From Candidatus Nitricoxidivorans perseverans (GTDB lineage Bacteria; Pseudomonadota; Gammaproteobacteria; Burkholderiales; Rhodocyclaceae): a DNA stretch of 64,000 bases. This document shows positions 51,356 through 63,139 of this stretch, in pieces (positions within the stretch are counted from its first letter, which is position 1; each line of letters opens with the position of its first letter). Below the pieces are notes generated by a model. The model was not told the origin of the DNA. It searched no databases and saw nothing but the letters and a program-made list of their open reading frames with translations. The stretch spans positions 808,282 through 872,281 of the forward strand of contig CP107246.1 in assembly GCA_030246985.1 (NCBI GenBank). The letters run 5' to 3'. A program made the position numbers and the translations under genes.

Positions 51356-52438
51356 TCATCCTTTCGAAGCTGCAAATTCTTTCATGTATTCGACCAGCGC
51401 CTGCACGCCCTCGATGGGCATGGCGTTGTAGATCGAGGCCCGCATGCCGCCGACCGAGCGGTGGCCCTTCAGTTGCGTCATGCCGCGGGCCTTGGCGCCC
51501 TTCAGGAACTCCTCGTCGAGCGCGGCGTCCTTCAGGGTGAAGGGCACGTTCATGCGCGAGCGGTCGGACGGAGCAACCGGATTGCGGTAGAAGTCGGTGG
51601 TCTCCAGGTAGTCGTAGAGCACCTTCGACTTCTCTATGTTCCTCTGCTCCATCGCCGCGATGCCGCCGTTCTTCTTGAGCCACTGGAACACCAGGCCGGC
51701 GATGTAGATGCCGTAGGTCGGCGGCGTGTTGTACATGGATTCGGCGTCGACGTGGGTCTTGTAGTTCAGCATGGCCGGCGGCGTGGGCTGGGCGCATCCG
51801 ACGAGATCATCGCGGATGATGACGATGGTCAGCCCCGCCGGGCCGATGTTCTTCTGCGCGCCGGCGTAGATCAGGCCGTATTTCGAGACATCGACCTGGC
51901 GCGACAGGATGTTGGAGGACATGTCGCAGACCAGCGGCACGTCGCCAGTCTCTGGCGTCCAGTTGAACTCGACGCCGCCGATGGTCTCGTTGGCGGTGTA
52001 ATGGACGTAGGCGGCATCCTTCGTGAGCTTCCAGTCGGCCATGGCCGGCGCGTAGGTGAAGCCCCTGTCCTCGGCGCTGGCGGCGACGTTCACGTTGCAG
52101 AAGGTCTTGGCGGCCTTGATGGCTTTCTTCGCCCACTCGCCGGTGTGAACGTAGTCCGCGACCGCCTTCCCGCGCAGCAGGTTGATCGGGATCATCTCGA
52201 ACTGCAACGAGGCGCCGCCCTGGAGGAACAGCACCTTGTAGTTGGCGGGAATGCCCATCAGCTCGCGCAGGTCGGCTTCGGCCTGGGCGGCGATACCCAT
52301 GAACTCCTTGCCCCGATGGCTCATCTCCATGACCGACTGGCCGGAACCGTGCCAGTCGAGCATCTCGTCGGCGGCCTGCTTCAGGACTTCCTCGGGCAGC
52401 GCGGCGGGACCGGCGCTGAAATTGAACACGCGTGACAT
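51356..52438 (-). CDS. serC: Phosphoserine aminotransferase
   Basis: 360-residue class V PLP aminotransferase converting 3-phosphohydroxypyruvate to phosphoserine. [16 protein letters not shown] at the start, the PLP lysine in [17 protein letters not shown] (about 197), and [23 protein letters not shown] at the C terminus. It is 2 bases below gyrA. Confidence 0.96.
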   Translation of the reverse strand: MSRVFNFSAGPAALPEEVLKQAADEMLDWHGSGQSVMEMSHRGKEFMGIAAQAEADLRELMGIPANYKVLFLQGGASLQFEMIPINLLRGKAVADYVHTGEWAKKAIKAAKTFCNVNVAASAEDRGFTYAPAMADWKLTKDAAYVHYTANETIGGVEFNWTPETGDVPLVCDMSSNILSRQVDVSKYGLIYAGAQKNIGPAGLTIVIIRDDLVGCAQPTPPAMLNYKTHVDAESMYNTPPTYGIYIAGLVFQWLKKNGGIAAMEQRNIEKSKVLYDYLETTDFYRNPVAPSDRSRMNVPFTLKDAALDEEFLKGAKARGMTQLKGHRSVGGMRASIYNAMPIEGVQALVEYMKEFAASKG

Positions 52439-52440
52439 GA

Positions 52441-54984
<2,544 letters not shown>

Positions 54985-55027
54985 TGGCTCGGAGGACGCC
55001 GGAAAGCGGCTTTTCGGAAAGCGTAGG

Positions 55028-55033
55028 ATTTTA
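55028..55033 (-). promoter_or_regulatory. Candidate gyrA -10 element
   Basis: Minus-strand TAAAAT followed by CCTACGC, 43 bases before the gyrA ATG, in the 100-base gap shared with mtaD. No strong -35. Confidence 0.35.
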
Positions 55034-55084
55034 CCATGCGGCCCGATGGCGGCCAGGCCGCCTTTCCATGGTTAAATCCGCGCC

Positions 55085-56407
55085 ATGAACACTCCCGCCG
55101 CCCCGATCGACCTCCTGATCGAGCCCCGCTGGGTCATTCCCGTGGAACCGGACGGCATCGTCCTCCACGATCACGCGCTGGCCGTCGACCAGGGCCGCAT
55201 TGTCGCCCTCCTGCCCGCGCGGGAGGCCGCCGGCCGTTTCGCCCCGCGCGAACGGGTCAGCCTCCCCGGGCACGTCCTGTTGCCCGGCTTCGTCAATCTC
55301 CATACCCACGCCGCGATGGCCCTGTTGCGCGGCTACGCCGACGACCTGCCTCTGATGGCCTGGCTCCAGGATCGCATCTGGCCGGCCGAGGGCAGGCACA
55401 TGTCGCCCCGCTTCGTCCGCGACGGCACGCTTCTCGCCTGCTGGGAGATGCTGCGCGGCGGCATCACCTGCTTCAACGACATGTACTTCTTCCCGGAGTC
55501 CGCGGCGGAAAGCGCGCTGGAGGCGGGCATCCGCGCCGTCCTGGGGATCACCGTCATCGAATTTCCCACCGCCTATGCGACCGACGCCGACGATTACCTG
55601 ACCAAGGGCCTGGCTGCCCGCGACGCCCTGCGCCACGAACCGCTGATCTCGTTCTGCATGGCGCCTCACGCGCCCTATACCGTTGTCGACCGGACCTTCG
55701 AGCGCATCGCCACCCTGGCGGCGCAACTCGATGTGCCGGTGCATATCCACGCCCATGAGACGCTTGCCGAGGTGGAGGAAGGCGTCCGGCGGCACGGCGT
55801 GCGCCCGATCGAACGCCTGCATCGCCTGGGCCTGCTCGGCCCGGGCCTGATCGCCGTTCACGCGGTGCATCTATTGCCCGAGGAGATCCGCCTGCTCGGC
55901 CGGCACGGCTGCGCCGTCGCTCATTGCCCGACGTCGAACATGAAGCTCGCCAGCGGTATTCCGCCCGTAAACAACCTGCTCGCCGCCGGCGTCCGGGTCG
56001 GACTGGGCACCGACGGCGCCGCCAGCAACAACCGCCTGGACATGTTTCGGGAAATGCGCCACGCGGCCCTGCTGGCCAAGGTTGCATCCAGCGATGCGGC
56101 CGCCCTCGACGCCCACCGGGCGCTGCGCATGGCGACGCTCGACGGCGCGGCGGCGCTCGGCCTGGATCGCGACATCGGCTCGATCATCCCCGGGAAGTCG
56201 GCGGACCTGTGCGCCGTCCGGCTCGATGACTGGCTGACCCAGCCCTGCTACGACCCGGCTTCCCACCTGATCTACGTGGCCGGACGCGAAAACGTCAGCC
56301 ATGTCTGGGTTGCCGGAAAATTGCGGATTCGTGACGGATATCCCGCCGATCCGGTGCATTCCCGCCTACTCGGACTGGTTAATGTGTGGCATACTGAGTG
56401 CCAGTAA
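55085..56407 (+). CDS. mtaD: 5-methylthioadenosine/S-adenosylhomocysteine deaminase (TRZ/ATZ family)
   Basis: 440-residue amidohydrolase. Metal ligands are in VNLHTHAAMALLRGYADD (about 71), HIHAHETLAEVEEG (about 220), AVHAVHL (about 259) and GTDGAASNNRLDMF (about 305). The family deaminates MTA, SAH or related adenosines. Placing it before ubiG makes sense, because UbiG releases SAH, but substrate is an inference. TTAAAT sits 7 bases before the ATG, so the mRNA may be leaderless. Confidence 0.88.
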   Translation: MNTPAAPIDLLIEPRWVIPVEPDGIVLHDHALAVDQGRIVALLPAREAAGRFAPRERVSLPGHVLLPGFVNLHTHAAMALLRGYADDLPLMAWLQDRIWPAEGRHMSPRFVRDGTLLACWEMLRGGITCFNDMYFFPESAAESALEAGIRAVLGITVIEFPTAYATDADDYLTKGLAARDALRHEPLISFCMAPHAPYTVVDRTFERIATLAAQLDVPVHIHAHETLAEVEEGVRRHGVRPIERLHRLGLLGPGLIAVHAVHLLPEEIRLLGRHGCAVAHCPTSNMKLASGIPPVNNLLAAGVRVGLGTDGAASNNRLDMFREMRHAALLAKVASSDAAALDAHRALRMATLDGAAALGLDRDIGSIIPGKSADLCAVRLDDWLTQPCYDPASHLIYVAGRENVSHVWVAGKLRIRDGYPADPVHSRLLGLVNVWHTECQ

Positions 56408-56502
56408 TTCCAGTGGCCGGGTGGTGTTGTCGTGTTGATATTGGCCCCGGCCTTCCTTTCCTCCGGTTGTTTCCGAGACCGATCGTTCGAACGAGGGAGA
56501 AC

Positions 56503-57192
56503 ATGAACAAATTCACTGCCCAAAAATCCATGCTGCTGGCCGTTCTTCTCGGCGTCAGCGCTTCCGCCGTCGCGCAAACCCCAGGCATCGACATGAACGG
56601 CACCGTCGGCTACGTCATCGACCAGCGCGGCAACGTCGCCAAGAGCGGCTTCGGCCTGTGCTGGCGCACCGGCTACTGGACGCCGGCCATGGCCATCGAG
56701 GAATGCGATCCTGATCTGGTCAAGAAGCCGGAAGCGCCCAAGGCGGCTCCCGCTCCCGCTCCGGCACCGGCACCGGCTCCCGCCGCCGCACCCGCGCCGA
56801 AGCCCGCCGCCGAGAAGGTGACGCTGGCCGCCGACGCTCTGTTCGACTTCGACAAGGCGGTGCTCCGCCCGGAGGGCAAGGCCAAGCTCGACGACCTGGC
56901 CGCCAAGATCAAGGACATCAAGCTCGAGGTCATCATCGCTGTCGGTCACGCCGACCGCATCGGCTCCGACAAGTACAACCAGAATCTCTCCGAGCGCCGC
57001 GCCGCCGCCGTCAAGGGATACCTGGTCGGCAAGGGCGCCGAAGCCAACCGCGTCTACACCGAGGGCAAGGGCGAGAAGCAGCCCGTCACCGGCGACAAGT
57101 GCGGCAAGAGCGTCAAGAAGAGCAAGAAGCTGATCGAGTGCCTGCAGCCGGATCGCCGCGTCGAGATCGAAGTGATCGGCACCAGGCAGTAA
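56503..57192 (+). CDS. ompA: OmpA-family outer membrane/peptidoglycan-binding protein
   Basis: 229 residues. A signal peptide (cleavage probably after ASAVAQ, about 25) precedes a short region with CWRTGYWTPAMAIEECDPDL, an Ala-Pro repeat hinge (about 85-105) and a C-terminal OmpA domain (DALFDFDKAVLRPEG, NLSERRAAAVKGYLV, PDRRVEIEVIG). There is no room for the eight-stranded barrel of E. coli OmpA. This compact type is common in beta-proteobacteria. A good GGGAG ribosome site precedes it and a strong terminator follows. Confidence 0.92.
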   Translation: MNKFTAQKSMLLAVLLGVSASAVAQTPGIDMNGTVGYVIDQRGNVAKSGFGLCWRTGYWTPAMAIEECDPDLVKKPEAPKAAPAPAPAPAPAPAAAPAPKPAAEKVTLAADALFDFDKAVLRPEGKAKLDDLAAKIKDIKLEVIIAVGHADRIGSDKYNQNLSERRAAAVKGYLVGKGAEANRVYTEGKGEKQPVTGDKCGKSVKKSKKLIECLQPDRRVEIEVIGTRQ

Positions 57193-57209
57193 CCGTTCGC
57201 TCTTCCCGG

Positions 57210-57239
57210 AAAAAGCCCTGCGCCGCAGGGCTTTTTTTA
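57210..57239 (+). terminator. Rho-independent terminator after ompA
   Basis: Stem GCCCTGC / GCAGGGC with a 3-base loop, flanked by AAAAA on the left and TTTTTTT on the right. It starts 18 bases after the ompA stop. It is the only textbook terminator I find in the window. Confidence 0.93.
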
Positions 57240-57273
57240 TAGCTTCGCCCCATTTTCGAGCGAAAATAGCGCC

Positions 57274-57987
57274 ATGAACATCAACGCCGACCCCCTGGAA
57301 CTGGAGAAGTTCGGAGAACTGGCCCACCGCTGGTGGGATCCGAATTCCGAATTCAAGCCGCTGCACGATATCAACCCCCTGCGCCTGGGCTGGATTGACC
57401 GCAATTGCGGCCTGGCTGGCAAGCGTGTGCTCGACGTCGGCTGCGGCGGCGGACTTCTGTCCGAGGGTATGGCGGCGCTGGGCGCCCGCGTGACGGGCAT
57501 CGACCTCTCCGAAAAGGCGCTGGGCGTCGCCCGCCTCCACCTGCTCGAAAGCGGCCGGCAGGTCGACTACCGGCTGATCTCCGCAGAGAACCTGGCCGCC
57601 GAACAGCCCGCCTCCTTCGACGCCGTCACCTGCCTGGAAATGCTCGAACACGTGCCCGATCCCGCCAGCACGGTGCGGGCCTGCGCCGAACTGGTGAGGC
57701 CGGGCGGGCAGGTCTTCTTCTCAACCCTCAACCGCAACCTGAAGTCATTCTTGTTCGCCGTCGTCGGCGCCGAATACCTGCTCAACCTGCTGCCTCGCGG
57801 CACCCACGATTATGACCGCTTCATCCGGCCCGCCGAACTCGCCCGTCATTGCCGCGAAGCCGGGCTCTCGGTCGCCGAGATCATCGGCATGAGCTACAAC
57901 CCGCTGACCCGGACCTACGCCCTCGGCCGCGATACCTCGGTCAATTACCTCCTGCGCGCCGTACGGGATGACTCAGTGGACAACTGA
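57274..57987 (+). CDS. ubiG: Ubiquinone biosynthesis O-methyltransferase
   Basis: 237-residue SAM-dependent methyltransferase acting at two O-methylation steps of ubiquinone synthesis. Early [19 protein letters not shown] is diagnostic for UbiG, followed by motif [14 protein letters not shown] (about 52) and [11 protein letters not shown]. It overlaps gph by 20 bases. AAAATAGCGCC directly precedes the ATG, leaving no Shine-Dalgarno sequence. Confidence 0.94.
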   Translation: MNINADPLELEKFGELAHRWWDPNSEFKPLHDINPLRLGWIDRNCGLAGKRVLDVGCGGGLLSEGMAALGARVTGIDLSEKALGVARLHLLESGRQVDYRLISAENLAAEQPASFDAVTCLEMLEHVPDPASTVRACAELVRPGGQVFFSTLNRNLKSFLFAVVGAEYLLNLLPRGTHDYDRFIRPAELARHCREAGLSVAEIIGMSYNPLTRTYALGRDTSVNYLLRAVRDDSVDN

Positions 57988-58627
57988 GGCCGTTTTCTTC
58001 GACCTCGACGGCACCCTGGCCGACACCGCACCCGATCTGCGCGCGGCGATGAACCGGCTGCTCGCCGAGGAGGAGCGCCCCACCATTCCGCTGGCGCGAT
58101 TCCGTCCGCACGTTTCCGGCGGCGCACCCGCCATGCTCGGCGCGGCGTTCGGCGCGAAACCGGAGGATCCGGGCTACGCGGAGCTGCGCCTGCGTTTCCT
58201 CGACCATTACGAGGCGGCGCCCTGCGCGGAGACTCGGCTGTTTCCGGGCGTCCCGGAACTGCTGGACGCGCTCGATGCGCGCGGCATCGCCTGGGGCATC
58301 GTCACGAACAAGACCGAGCGCTTCACCCGTCTGGTCGCGGCGGCCCTCGGACTCGACGCGCGGGCCGCCTGCATCGTGAGCGGCGACGCCGTCCCGCGCC
58401 CGAAGCCGGCGCCCGACCCGCTGCTCCATGCCTGCGCGCTGGCCGGCATCGCCCCCGCGCGTTCCTCCTACGTCGGCGACGACCTGCGCGACATCCAGGC
58501 GGCGAAGGCGGCGGGAATGCGCGCCGTCGCGGCGGCCTGGGGCTACCTGGGCGACGGCCCGCCGGCAGGCGAATGGGGCGCCGACGACATCATCGAGCGC
58601 CCCGGCGCATTGCTTGATCTGCTCTAA
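57968..58627 (+). CDS. gph: Phosphoglycolate phosphatase, HAD family
   Basis: 219 residues. HAD motifs: [15 protein letters not shown] (about 9-23), IVTNK (about 113), [10 protein letters not shown] (about 148) and [17 protein letters not shown] (about 173). The Gph group removes phosphoglycolate formed in DNA repair; closely related HADs act on other small phosphates. The usual neighbour of ubiG. Confidence 0.9.
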   Translation: MTQWTTEAVFFDLDGTLADTAPDLRAAMNRLLAEEERPTIPLARFRPHVSGGAPAMLGAAFGAKPEDPGYAELRLRFLDHYEAAPCAETRLFPGVPELLDALDARGIAWGIVTNKTERFTRLVAAALGLDARAACIVSGDAVPRPKPAPDPLLHACALAGIAPARSSYVGDDLRDIQAAKAAGMRAVAAAWGYLGDGPPAGEWGADDIIERPGALLDLL

Positions 58628-58628
58628 A

Positions 58629-60251
58629 ATGAAAATCGCCGTCGGCGAACTAATCGTCCGCTTCATGGAGCACCTCGGCATCGCCCATGTTTTCGGCATG
58701 CCGGGCGCCCACATCCTCCCGGTCTACGACCACCTGCGCGGATCGGGGATCGAAAGCATCCTCGTCAAGCACGAGCAGGGCGCGGCCTTCATGGCCGGGG
58801 GCTATGCGCGCGCGTCGGGCAGGATCGGCGCCTGCCTCGCCACCGCCGGCCCCGGCGCCACCAACCTCGTCACCGGCATCGCCAACGCCTATGCGGACCG
58901 GCTGCCCGTGCTGGCCGTCACCGGCGAAACCTCGACCTGGATCTTCGGCCGGGGCGGCCTGCAGGAAGGCTCCGGGCAGGGCGGCGCCATCGACCTCTCC
59001 GCGATGTTTTCCGGCATCACCCGCTACCACCGGGTCATCGACAACGCCGATCTCCTCGCACAGGCGCTCTCCGGGGCCGTGCGCGTCCTGCGGCAGGCGG
59101 TCGCCGGCCCGGCGGTGCTGACTATTCCCTACGACGTGCAGAAGGCCGTGGTCGAGGAAAGCCTGCTGGATGAAATCGACTTTGCGCCTACGCCGCCCGC
59201 CGTCCCGGAATCGGCGGGCGAAGACCTGGCGCGCATGATCGCGCAGGCGAGGCACCCCGTCCTCGTGGCCGGGGACGGATGCATGCGCTCCGGCGCCCAG
59301 GCGGTCATTGCCCGGATCGCGCAGACCTTCCACCTTCCCGTCGCCACCAGCATCAACGGAAAGGGCATCATCGACGAAACAAGCCCGCTGTCGCTCGGAT
59401 GCCTGGGCATCACCTCGGACGGGCACGCCTGGCGCCATGTCGTGGACTGCGCCGATCTCGTGATCTTCCTGGGCGCCAGCTTCAACGAGCGCACCAGCCG
59501 CCTGTGGAATCCGGAACTTCTGGAGGGCAAGAAGGTCGTCCAGGTCGACCACGACCCCGAACGCCTCGGCCGGGTGCCGAACCCCGACCGTGCGATCTGC
59601 GCCGATGTCCGCGCCGTCCTCGAAGACGCGCTGGCCGCGCTGGAACGGGAGGACATGCCCGCCAAGGCCCGATGCTCCGCCCCGCCCCGCGTCGTCAACC
59701 CGCATTTCAGGCTGATCGAGCACTTCCTTTCGGGGCTGGGCGGGCGATTTCCGCAGGGCATGCAGATCATCGACGATAACATCATCCTCGCCCAGAGCCA
59801 TTTCAGGGCCTCGCCCGTCCACCGCTACTTTCCGAACTCCGGCATCTCCGCAATCGGACACGCCATCCCGGCCGCGATCGGCGCGCGGCTCGCCCGCGCC
59901 GTTCCCACCTTCGCCATCCTCGGCGACGGCGGCTTCCAGATGTGCTGCATGGAGCTCATGGCCGCGGTCAACCATGGCATCCCGCTCAACGTCGTCCTGA
60001 TCAACAACGGCACGCTGGGCCTGATCCGCAAAAACCAGTATCAGCTCTACGGCGGACGGTACATCGACTGCGACTTCGTCAACCCGGACTACGCCCTGCT
60101 CGCCCGCTCGTTCGGCATCGGCCACTTCCGCATCGAGACGGAAGGCGACGTGGACAGACTGTTCGGGAGCGCGGACCTCGAAGCGGCGATCAACCTCATC
60201 GAAATTCCCTGGGACAAGAATGTCTTCCCCGGATACAAATCCGATCGTTAA
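58629..60251 (+). CDS. Thiamine-diphosphate-dependent enzyme (acetolactate synthase-like), substrate unknown
   Basis: 540 residues with the three-domain ALS/POX-type fold. The PYR domain has the catalytic Glu in VKHEQGAAFMAGGYARASG (about 43-61) and ATAGPGATNLVTG. The central domain has LVIFLGASFNERTSRL. The PP domain has the ThDP motif ILGDGGFQMCC...VVLINN (about 430-460). It could be a decarboxylase, lyase or synthase on a 2-oxo acid. It starts 1 base after gph and overlaps the next gene by 32 bases. No IlvN-type small subunit is next to it, arguing against a biosynthetic acetolactate synthase. Confidence 0.85.
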   Translation: MKIAVGELIVRFMEHLGIAHVFGMPGAHILPVYDHLRGSGIESILVKHEQGAAFMAGGYARASGRIGACLATAGPGATNLVTGIANAYADRLPVLAVTGETSTWIFGRGGLQEGSGQGGAIDLSAMFSGITRYHRVIDNADLLAQALSGAVRVLRQAVAGPAVLTIPYDVQKAVVEESLLDEIDFAPTPPAVPESAGEDLARMIAQARHPVLVAGDGCMRSGAQAVIARIAQTFHLPVATSINGKGIIDETSPLSLGCLGITSDGHAWRHVVDCADLVIFLGASFNERTSRLWNPELLEGKKVVQVDHDPERLGRVPNPDRAICADVRAVLEDALAALEREDMPAKARCSAPPRVVNPHFRLIEHFLSGLGGRFPQGMQIIDDNIILAQSHFRASPVHRYFPNSGISAIGHAIPAAIGARLARAVPTFAILGDGGFQMCCMELMAAVNHGIPLNVVLINNGTLGLIRKNQYQLYGGRYIDCDFVNPDYALLARSFGIGHFRIETEGDVDRLFGSADLEAAINLIEIPWDKNVFPGYKSDR

Positions 60252-61719
60252 GCACAACTTCGTCATCGTGGTCCCGGTGGCGGATCGGCCGAGGCAGCTC
60301 GCGGACTGCCTCGACAGCCTGCTCGAACTGCGCCGGACCTTCGGCGCCGGGGAGGGCCGCATCCGCGTGCTCATCGCCGACGACAGCGCGGACCCCGCCA
60401 GCGTCGCCGCCCACCGGGCGCTGGCGTCGCATTACAGCCGGCTCGGCATTCCCGTCGCGCATTTCGGCCCGGACGAGCAGTTCGACCTGGCCGCCTCCGC
60501 GGGGAGCAGCCTCTCGCGGATCGTCGGCCAGCCTTCGCGACTGGGACACAAGGGACAGGGCGTCGCGCGCAACCTCGCCTACCTCAAGCTCGCGCGGGAG
60601 GGCCTGACGGACGACACCCTCGTCTGGTCCATCGACAGCGACCAGGAGTTCAGGGTGAAGGTCGCGACGCCCGAAGGCGACCGCGAGCCCTTCGCCGTGG
60701 ACTATTTTCGCCGCCTGGACGAAATCTTCACGCAGACAGACGCGCTGGTGCTGACCGGCAAGGTGGTTGGCGATCCGCCCGTCTCGCCCGCCGTCATGGC
60801 CGGCAACTTCCTCGATGACGTGGCCGGGTTCATCCGGCAGATGGGCGACGGCCCCTGTCGGCACCATGGCGGGGAGGCGCACGGCGCGGGGGAACCCGCC
60901 TACCACGACATGGCCGACCTGTTCGGATTCAAGCCCGCCGCCGAGCCCTTCCGCTACCGCTGTCCCCTGCCGGGCGACCATACGGAGGCCGACTGTCTCG
61001 ACCATTTCGCGGAGCGGCTCTCCGGCTTCTTCTACGGCGAGCATCCGACCCGCGTCTCCTACCATCAAGGCGACGACGACGCCCCCAAGCCGGCAAGGAC
61101 GGTCTACGCGGGCAACTATGTGTTCCGTCCCGATGCGCTGAAATATTTCATCCCCTTTTCCACGCTGCGCCTGCGCATGTCCGGCCCGACGCTCGGCCGG
61201 ATCGTCCGCGCGGAGATCGGCGACCGCTTCGTCTCCGCCAACCTGCCGATGCTGCACAGGCGCACGGCGCGCGACATGAACCGCTCCGAGTTCCGGCCCG
61301 GCGTGGCGGAAAGCGACGCGGCCATCGACATCTCGGACGAGTTCGAGCGGCAGTTCCACGGCGACGTCATGCTGTTCTCGGTCGAGCGCGGCGCGCTTTC
61401 CCGCCCCGAAACCATCGACGACGTCCGCGCGGAGATGCTCGCCCGGTACAACGACCGGCGCGCGGCGCTGACCGAAAAGCTCGCGCGGCTGGATGCGCTG
61501 ATCGGGTCGCGCGGCTGGCCTCCCGCAACGCTGGCCCGGCTCGGGGCCTTCCGCGACAACATCGAGCGCAACTTCGGCCCGGCTTCGCCCGCGCTCGCCC
61601 GCATCAACGCGGAGGAACACTGGCGGCGGTGGCGCGCCGGCCTGCTGGACGCCCTCCGCCATTACCCGGGGGATCGCCGCGCATGGGACTCGACGACCTG
61701 CTCGCCCACCAGCGCATGA
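60220..61719 (+). CDS. GT-A/family 2-like glycosyltransferase, unassigned
   Basis: 499 residues. The N terminus HNFVIVVPVADRPRQLADCLDSLLEL, IADDSAD (about 49), GHKGQGVARNLAYLKLA (about 108) and the DxD-type WSIDSDQEF (about 143) fit a nucleotide-sugar glycosyltransferase fold. The C-terminal half (about 330-499) is helical and I do not recognise it. No membrane segment or signal peptide. It overlaps genes on both sides (32 and 37 bases), so it is tightly coupled to them. Confidence 0.68.
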   Translation: MSSPDTNPIVKHNFVIVVPVADRPRQLADCLDSLLELRRTFGAGEGRIRVLIADDSADPASVAAHRALASHYSRLGIPVAHFGPDEQFDLAASAGSSLSRIVGQPSRLGHKGQGVARNLAYLKLAREGLTDDTLVWSIDSDQEFRVKVATPEGDREPFAVDYFRRLDEIFTQTDALVLTGKVVGDPPVSPAVMAGNFLDDVAGFIRQMGDGPCRHHGGEAHGAGEPAYHDMADLFGFKPAAEPFRYRCPLPGDHTEADCLDHFAERLSGFFYGEHPTRVSYHQGDDDAPKPARTVYAGNYVFRPDALKYFIPFSTLRLRMSGPTLGRIVRAEIGDRFVSANLPMLHRRTARDMNRSEFRPGVAESDAAIDISDEFERQFHGDVMLFSVERGALSRPETIDDVRAEMLARYNDRRAALTEKLARLDALIGSRGWPPATLARLGAFRDNIERNFGPASPALARINAEEHWRRWRAGLLDALRHYPGDRRAWDSTTCSPTSA

Positions 61720-62912
61720 CCCGGCCGTCGCTGCTCGAAAAGCAGCGGCGGGACCTCGCGGGAATCATCGCATTCGCGGCGGACAACACGGACTACTACC
61801 GCGACCGCTTCGCCGGCCTCGACCTTGATGGCAGGCTCTCGGAGGAACTGCCGCTCCTTACCAAGGAGGACATCGCCGCGAATCTCGACACCCTGCTGAC
61901 GCGCGGCGCCCGGGATCGCGCCAGGATCGGCCATACGGGCGGCTCCACGGGCCGGCCGACGCCCTTCTGGTACGACGAGGCCAAGCACGAATTGATGCGA
62001 GCAGGCATGGCCCGCAGCTACATGATGTCCGGTTGGCGTCTCGGCCAGCGGATCGTCAACTTCTGGGGGGCCGCCCGCGACATCGGCGCCGGCGGCGTCT
62101 TCGACAACACGGCGACGGAGCGCACCCTGCCCGCGCAGCAGCACGACGAGGCGACGCTCGCCGGCTGGGCCGAGACCCTCCGCTCGTACCGGCCCGCGCT
62201 GCTCCAGGGCTACGCCTCCATCCTGGCCGAGCTGGCCCGCTTCGTCGCCGACACCCGGCAGCCGATGCCCGACAGCCTGATCGGCGTTTACTCGACCGCC
62301 GAGACGCTCGACGACCGGCAGCGGGGACTCATGGAGCGTGCCTTCTCGTGCAAGGTGTTCAACCAGTACGGCAGCCGCGAGATTCCCAACATCGCCTGCG
62401 AGTGCCGGCACGGCAACATGCACGTCTTCACCGACATGGTCTGGCTCGAATCGCTGAACATCGACAAGGGCGAGGAGGGAGATCGGCTGATCGTCACTTC
62501 GCTGACCAACCGGCTGATGCCCATGATCCGCTACGACATCGGCGACTCCGGCCGACTCAAGGAAGGCGACTGCGCCTGCGGCTCGCCTTTCCCGCTGATG
62601 GAGATGGGCCTGTGCCGGAGGAACGATCTCATCCGCACGACCGACGGCCGGCGCATCCATCCCTCGTTCTTCAACCGTCTGCTCTACGGCATGACGCAGA
62701 TCCGGCAATACCAGTGGATACAGAGTGCGCCGGACCGGATCGTCCTGAACGTCGTCGCGACGCCCGCGCTAAGCTCGGAGATCACCGATTCGCTGCAGGA
62801 GAGCATCCGCCGGGACATCGACGCACGGATGACGCTCGAACTCAACCATATCGAGGAAATCGCCCGCACCATTTCGGGCAAACACCGGTTCGTCATCAAC
62901 CGGATCGCCTGA
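61683..62912 (+). CDS. CapK/PaaK-like adenylate-forming enzyme, unassigned
   Basis: 409 residues. AMP-forming motifs: the P-loop GHTGGSTGRPTPFW (about 84), NQYGSREIPNIACECRHG (about 230), MIRYDIGDSGRLKEGDCACG (about 280) and RRNDLIRTTDGRRIHPS (about 308). This is the phenylacetate-CoA ligase/coenzyme F390 synthetase/CapK group. Several members activate carboxylic acids in polysaccharide loci. The Cys pairs (CEC, CACG) may bind zinc. The ATG at 61683 overlaps the glycosyltransferase-like gene by 37 bases. Confidence 0.8.
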   Translation: MGLDDLLAHQRMTRPSLLEKQRRDLAGIIAFAADNTDYYRDRFAGLDLDGRLSEELPLLTKEDIAANLDTLLTRGARDRARIGHTGGSTGRPTPFWYDEAKHELMRAGMARSYMMSGWRLGQRIVNFWGAARDIGAGGVFDNTATERTLPAQQHDEATLAGWAETLRSYRPALLQGYASILAELARFVADTRQPMPDSLIGVYSTAETLDDRQRGLMERAFSCKVFNQYGSREIPNIACECRHGNMHVFTDMVWLESLNIDKGEEGDRLIVTSLTNRLMPMIRYDIGDSGRLKEGDCACGSPFPLMEMGLCRRNDLIRTTDGRRIHPSFFNRLLYGMTQIRQYQWIQSAPDRIVLNVVATPALSSEITDSLQESIRRDIDARMTLELNHIEEIARTISGKHRFVINRIA

Positions 62913-62990
62913 CGGCGACACAAAACCGGCGTCATATTTCGCCCGCGGGCGCCAACGCCCTGAATCGGTAGGCTTTTTCCATTTTCAGAC

Positions 62991-63006
62991 CCACTATATG
63001 TAGTGG
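62991..63006 (+). promoter_or_regulatory. NrdR-type box
   Basis: CCACTATATGTAGTGG has 6-base inverted arms, and its core CTATATGTAG matches the NrdR consensus CwAtATaTwG at 9 of 10 positions. NrdR is the ATP/dATP-sensing repressor of ribonucleotide reductase genes. A weaker partner, CAACCCATTG, lies at 63039-63048. Confidence 0.6.
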
Positions 63007-63028
63007 CACGGCGCTTGCTGTGCCACTA
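63001..63028 (+). other. Perfect 9-base-pair hairpin sharing an arm with the NrdR box
   Basis: TAGTGGCAC, a 10-base loop, then GTGCCACTA. Its left arm is also the right arm of the NrdR-type box, so the two foldings exclude each other in RNA. It is followed by A-rich sequence, so it is not a terminator on this strand. Confidence 0.6.
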
Positions 63029-63139
63029 GAAAAAAATACAACCCATTGTTTTTATTAATGTTGAAAAAATATTCTTTGCATCAATAAAAAACTGGGGATA
63101 TGCTTTGGCGCTCAAACTCCATCAACTTCGGATACAACC

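Larger units (their letters stand above)
62913..63139 (+). promoter_or_regulatory. Control region upstream of nrdJ
   Basis: 227 bases without a gene; the distal half is AT-rich and promoter-like. Candidate -35/-10 pairs include TTGCAT (63076-63081) with TATGCT (63099-63104, 17-base spacer), neither close to consensus. It contains the NrdR-type box and overlapping hairpins listed separately. I see no terminator for the upstream operon. Confidence 0.5.

Noticed and set aside
55048-55062. GGCGGCC-A-GGCCGCC palindrome between gyrA and mtaD as a regulatory hairpin or operator.
   Set aside because: The loop is one base and the arms are simple GC-rich sequence; no support beyond chance.
58629-60251. 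Biosynthetic acetolactate synthase large subunit (ilvB/ilvI).
   Set aside because: No regulatory small subunit follows, neighbours are not branched-chain genes, and conserved details of the central domain differ.
62913-63139. Adenosylcobalamin riboswitch before the class II reductase, suggested by a GTGCCACTAG string.
   Set aside because: The string is one arm of a simple hairpin; the rest of the conserved B12-box and multi-helix core is not there and the leader is too short.
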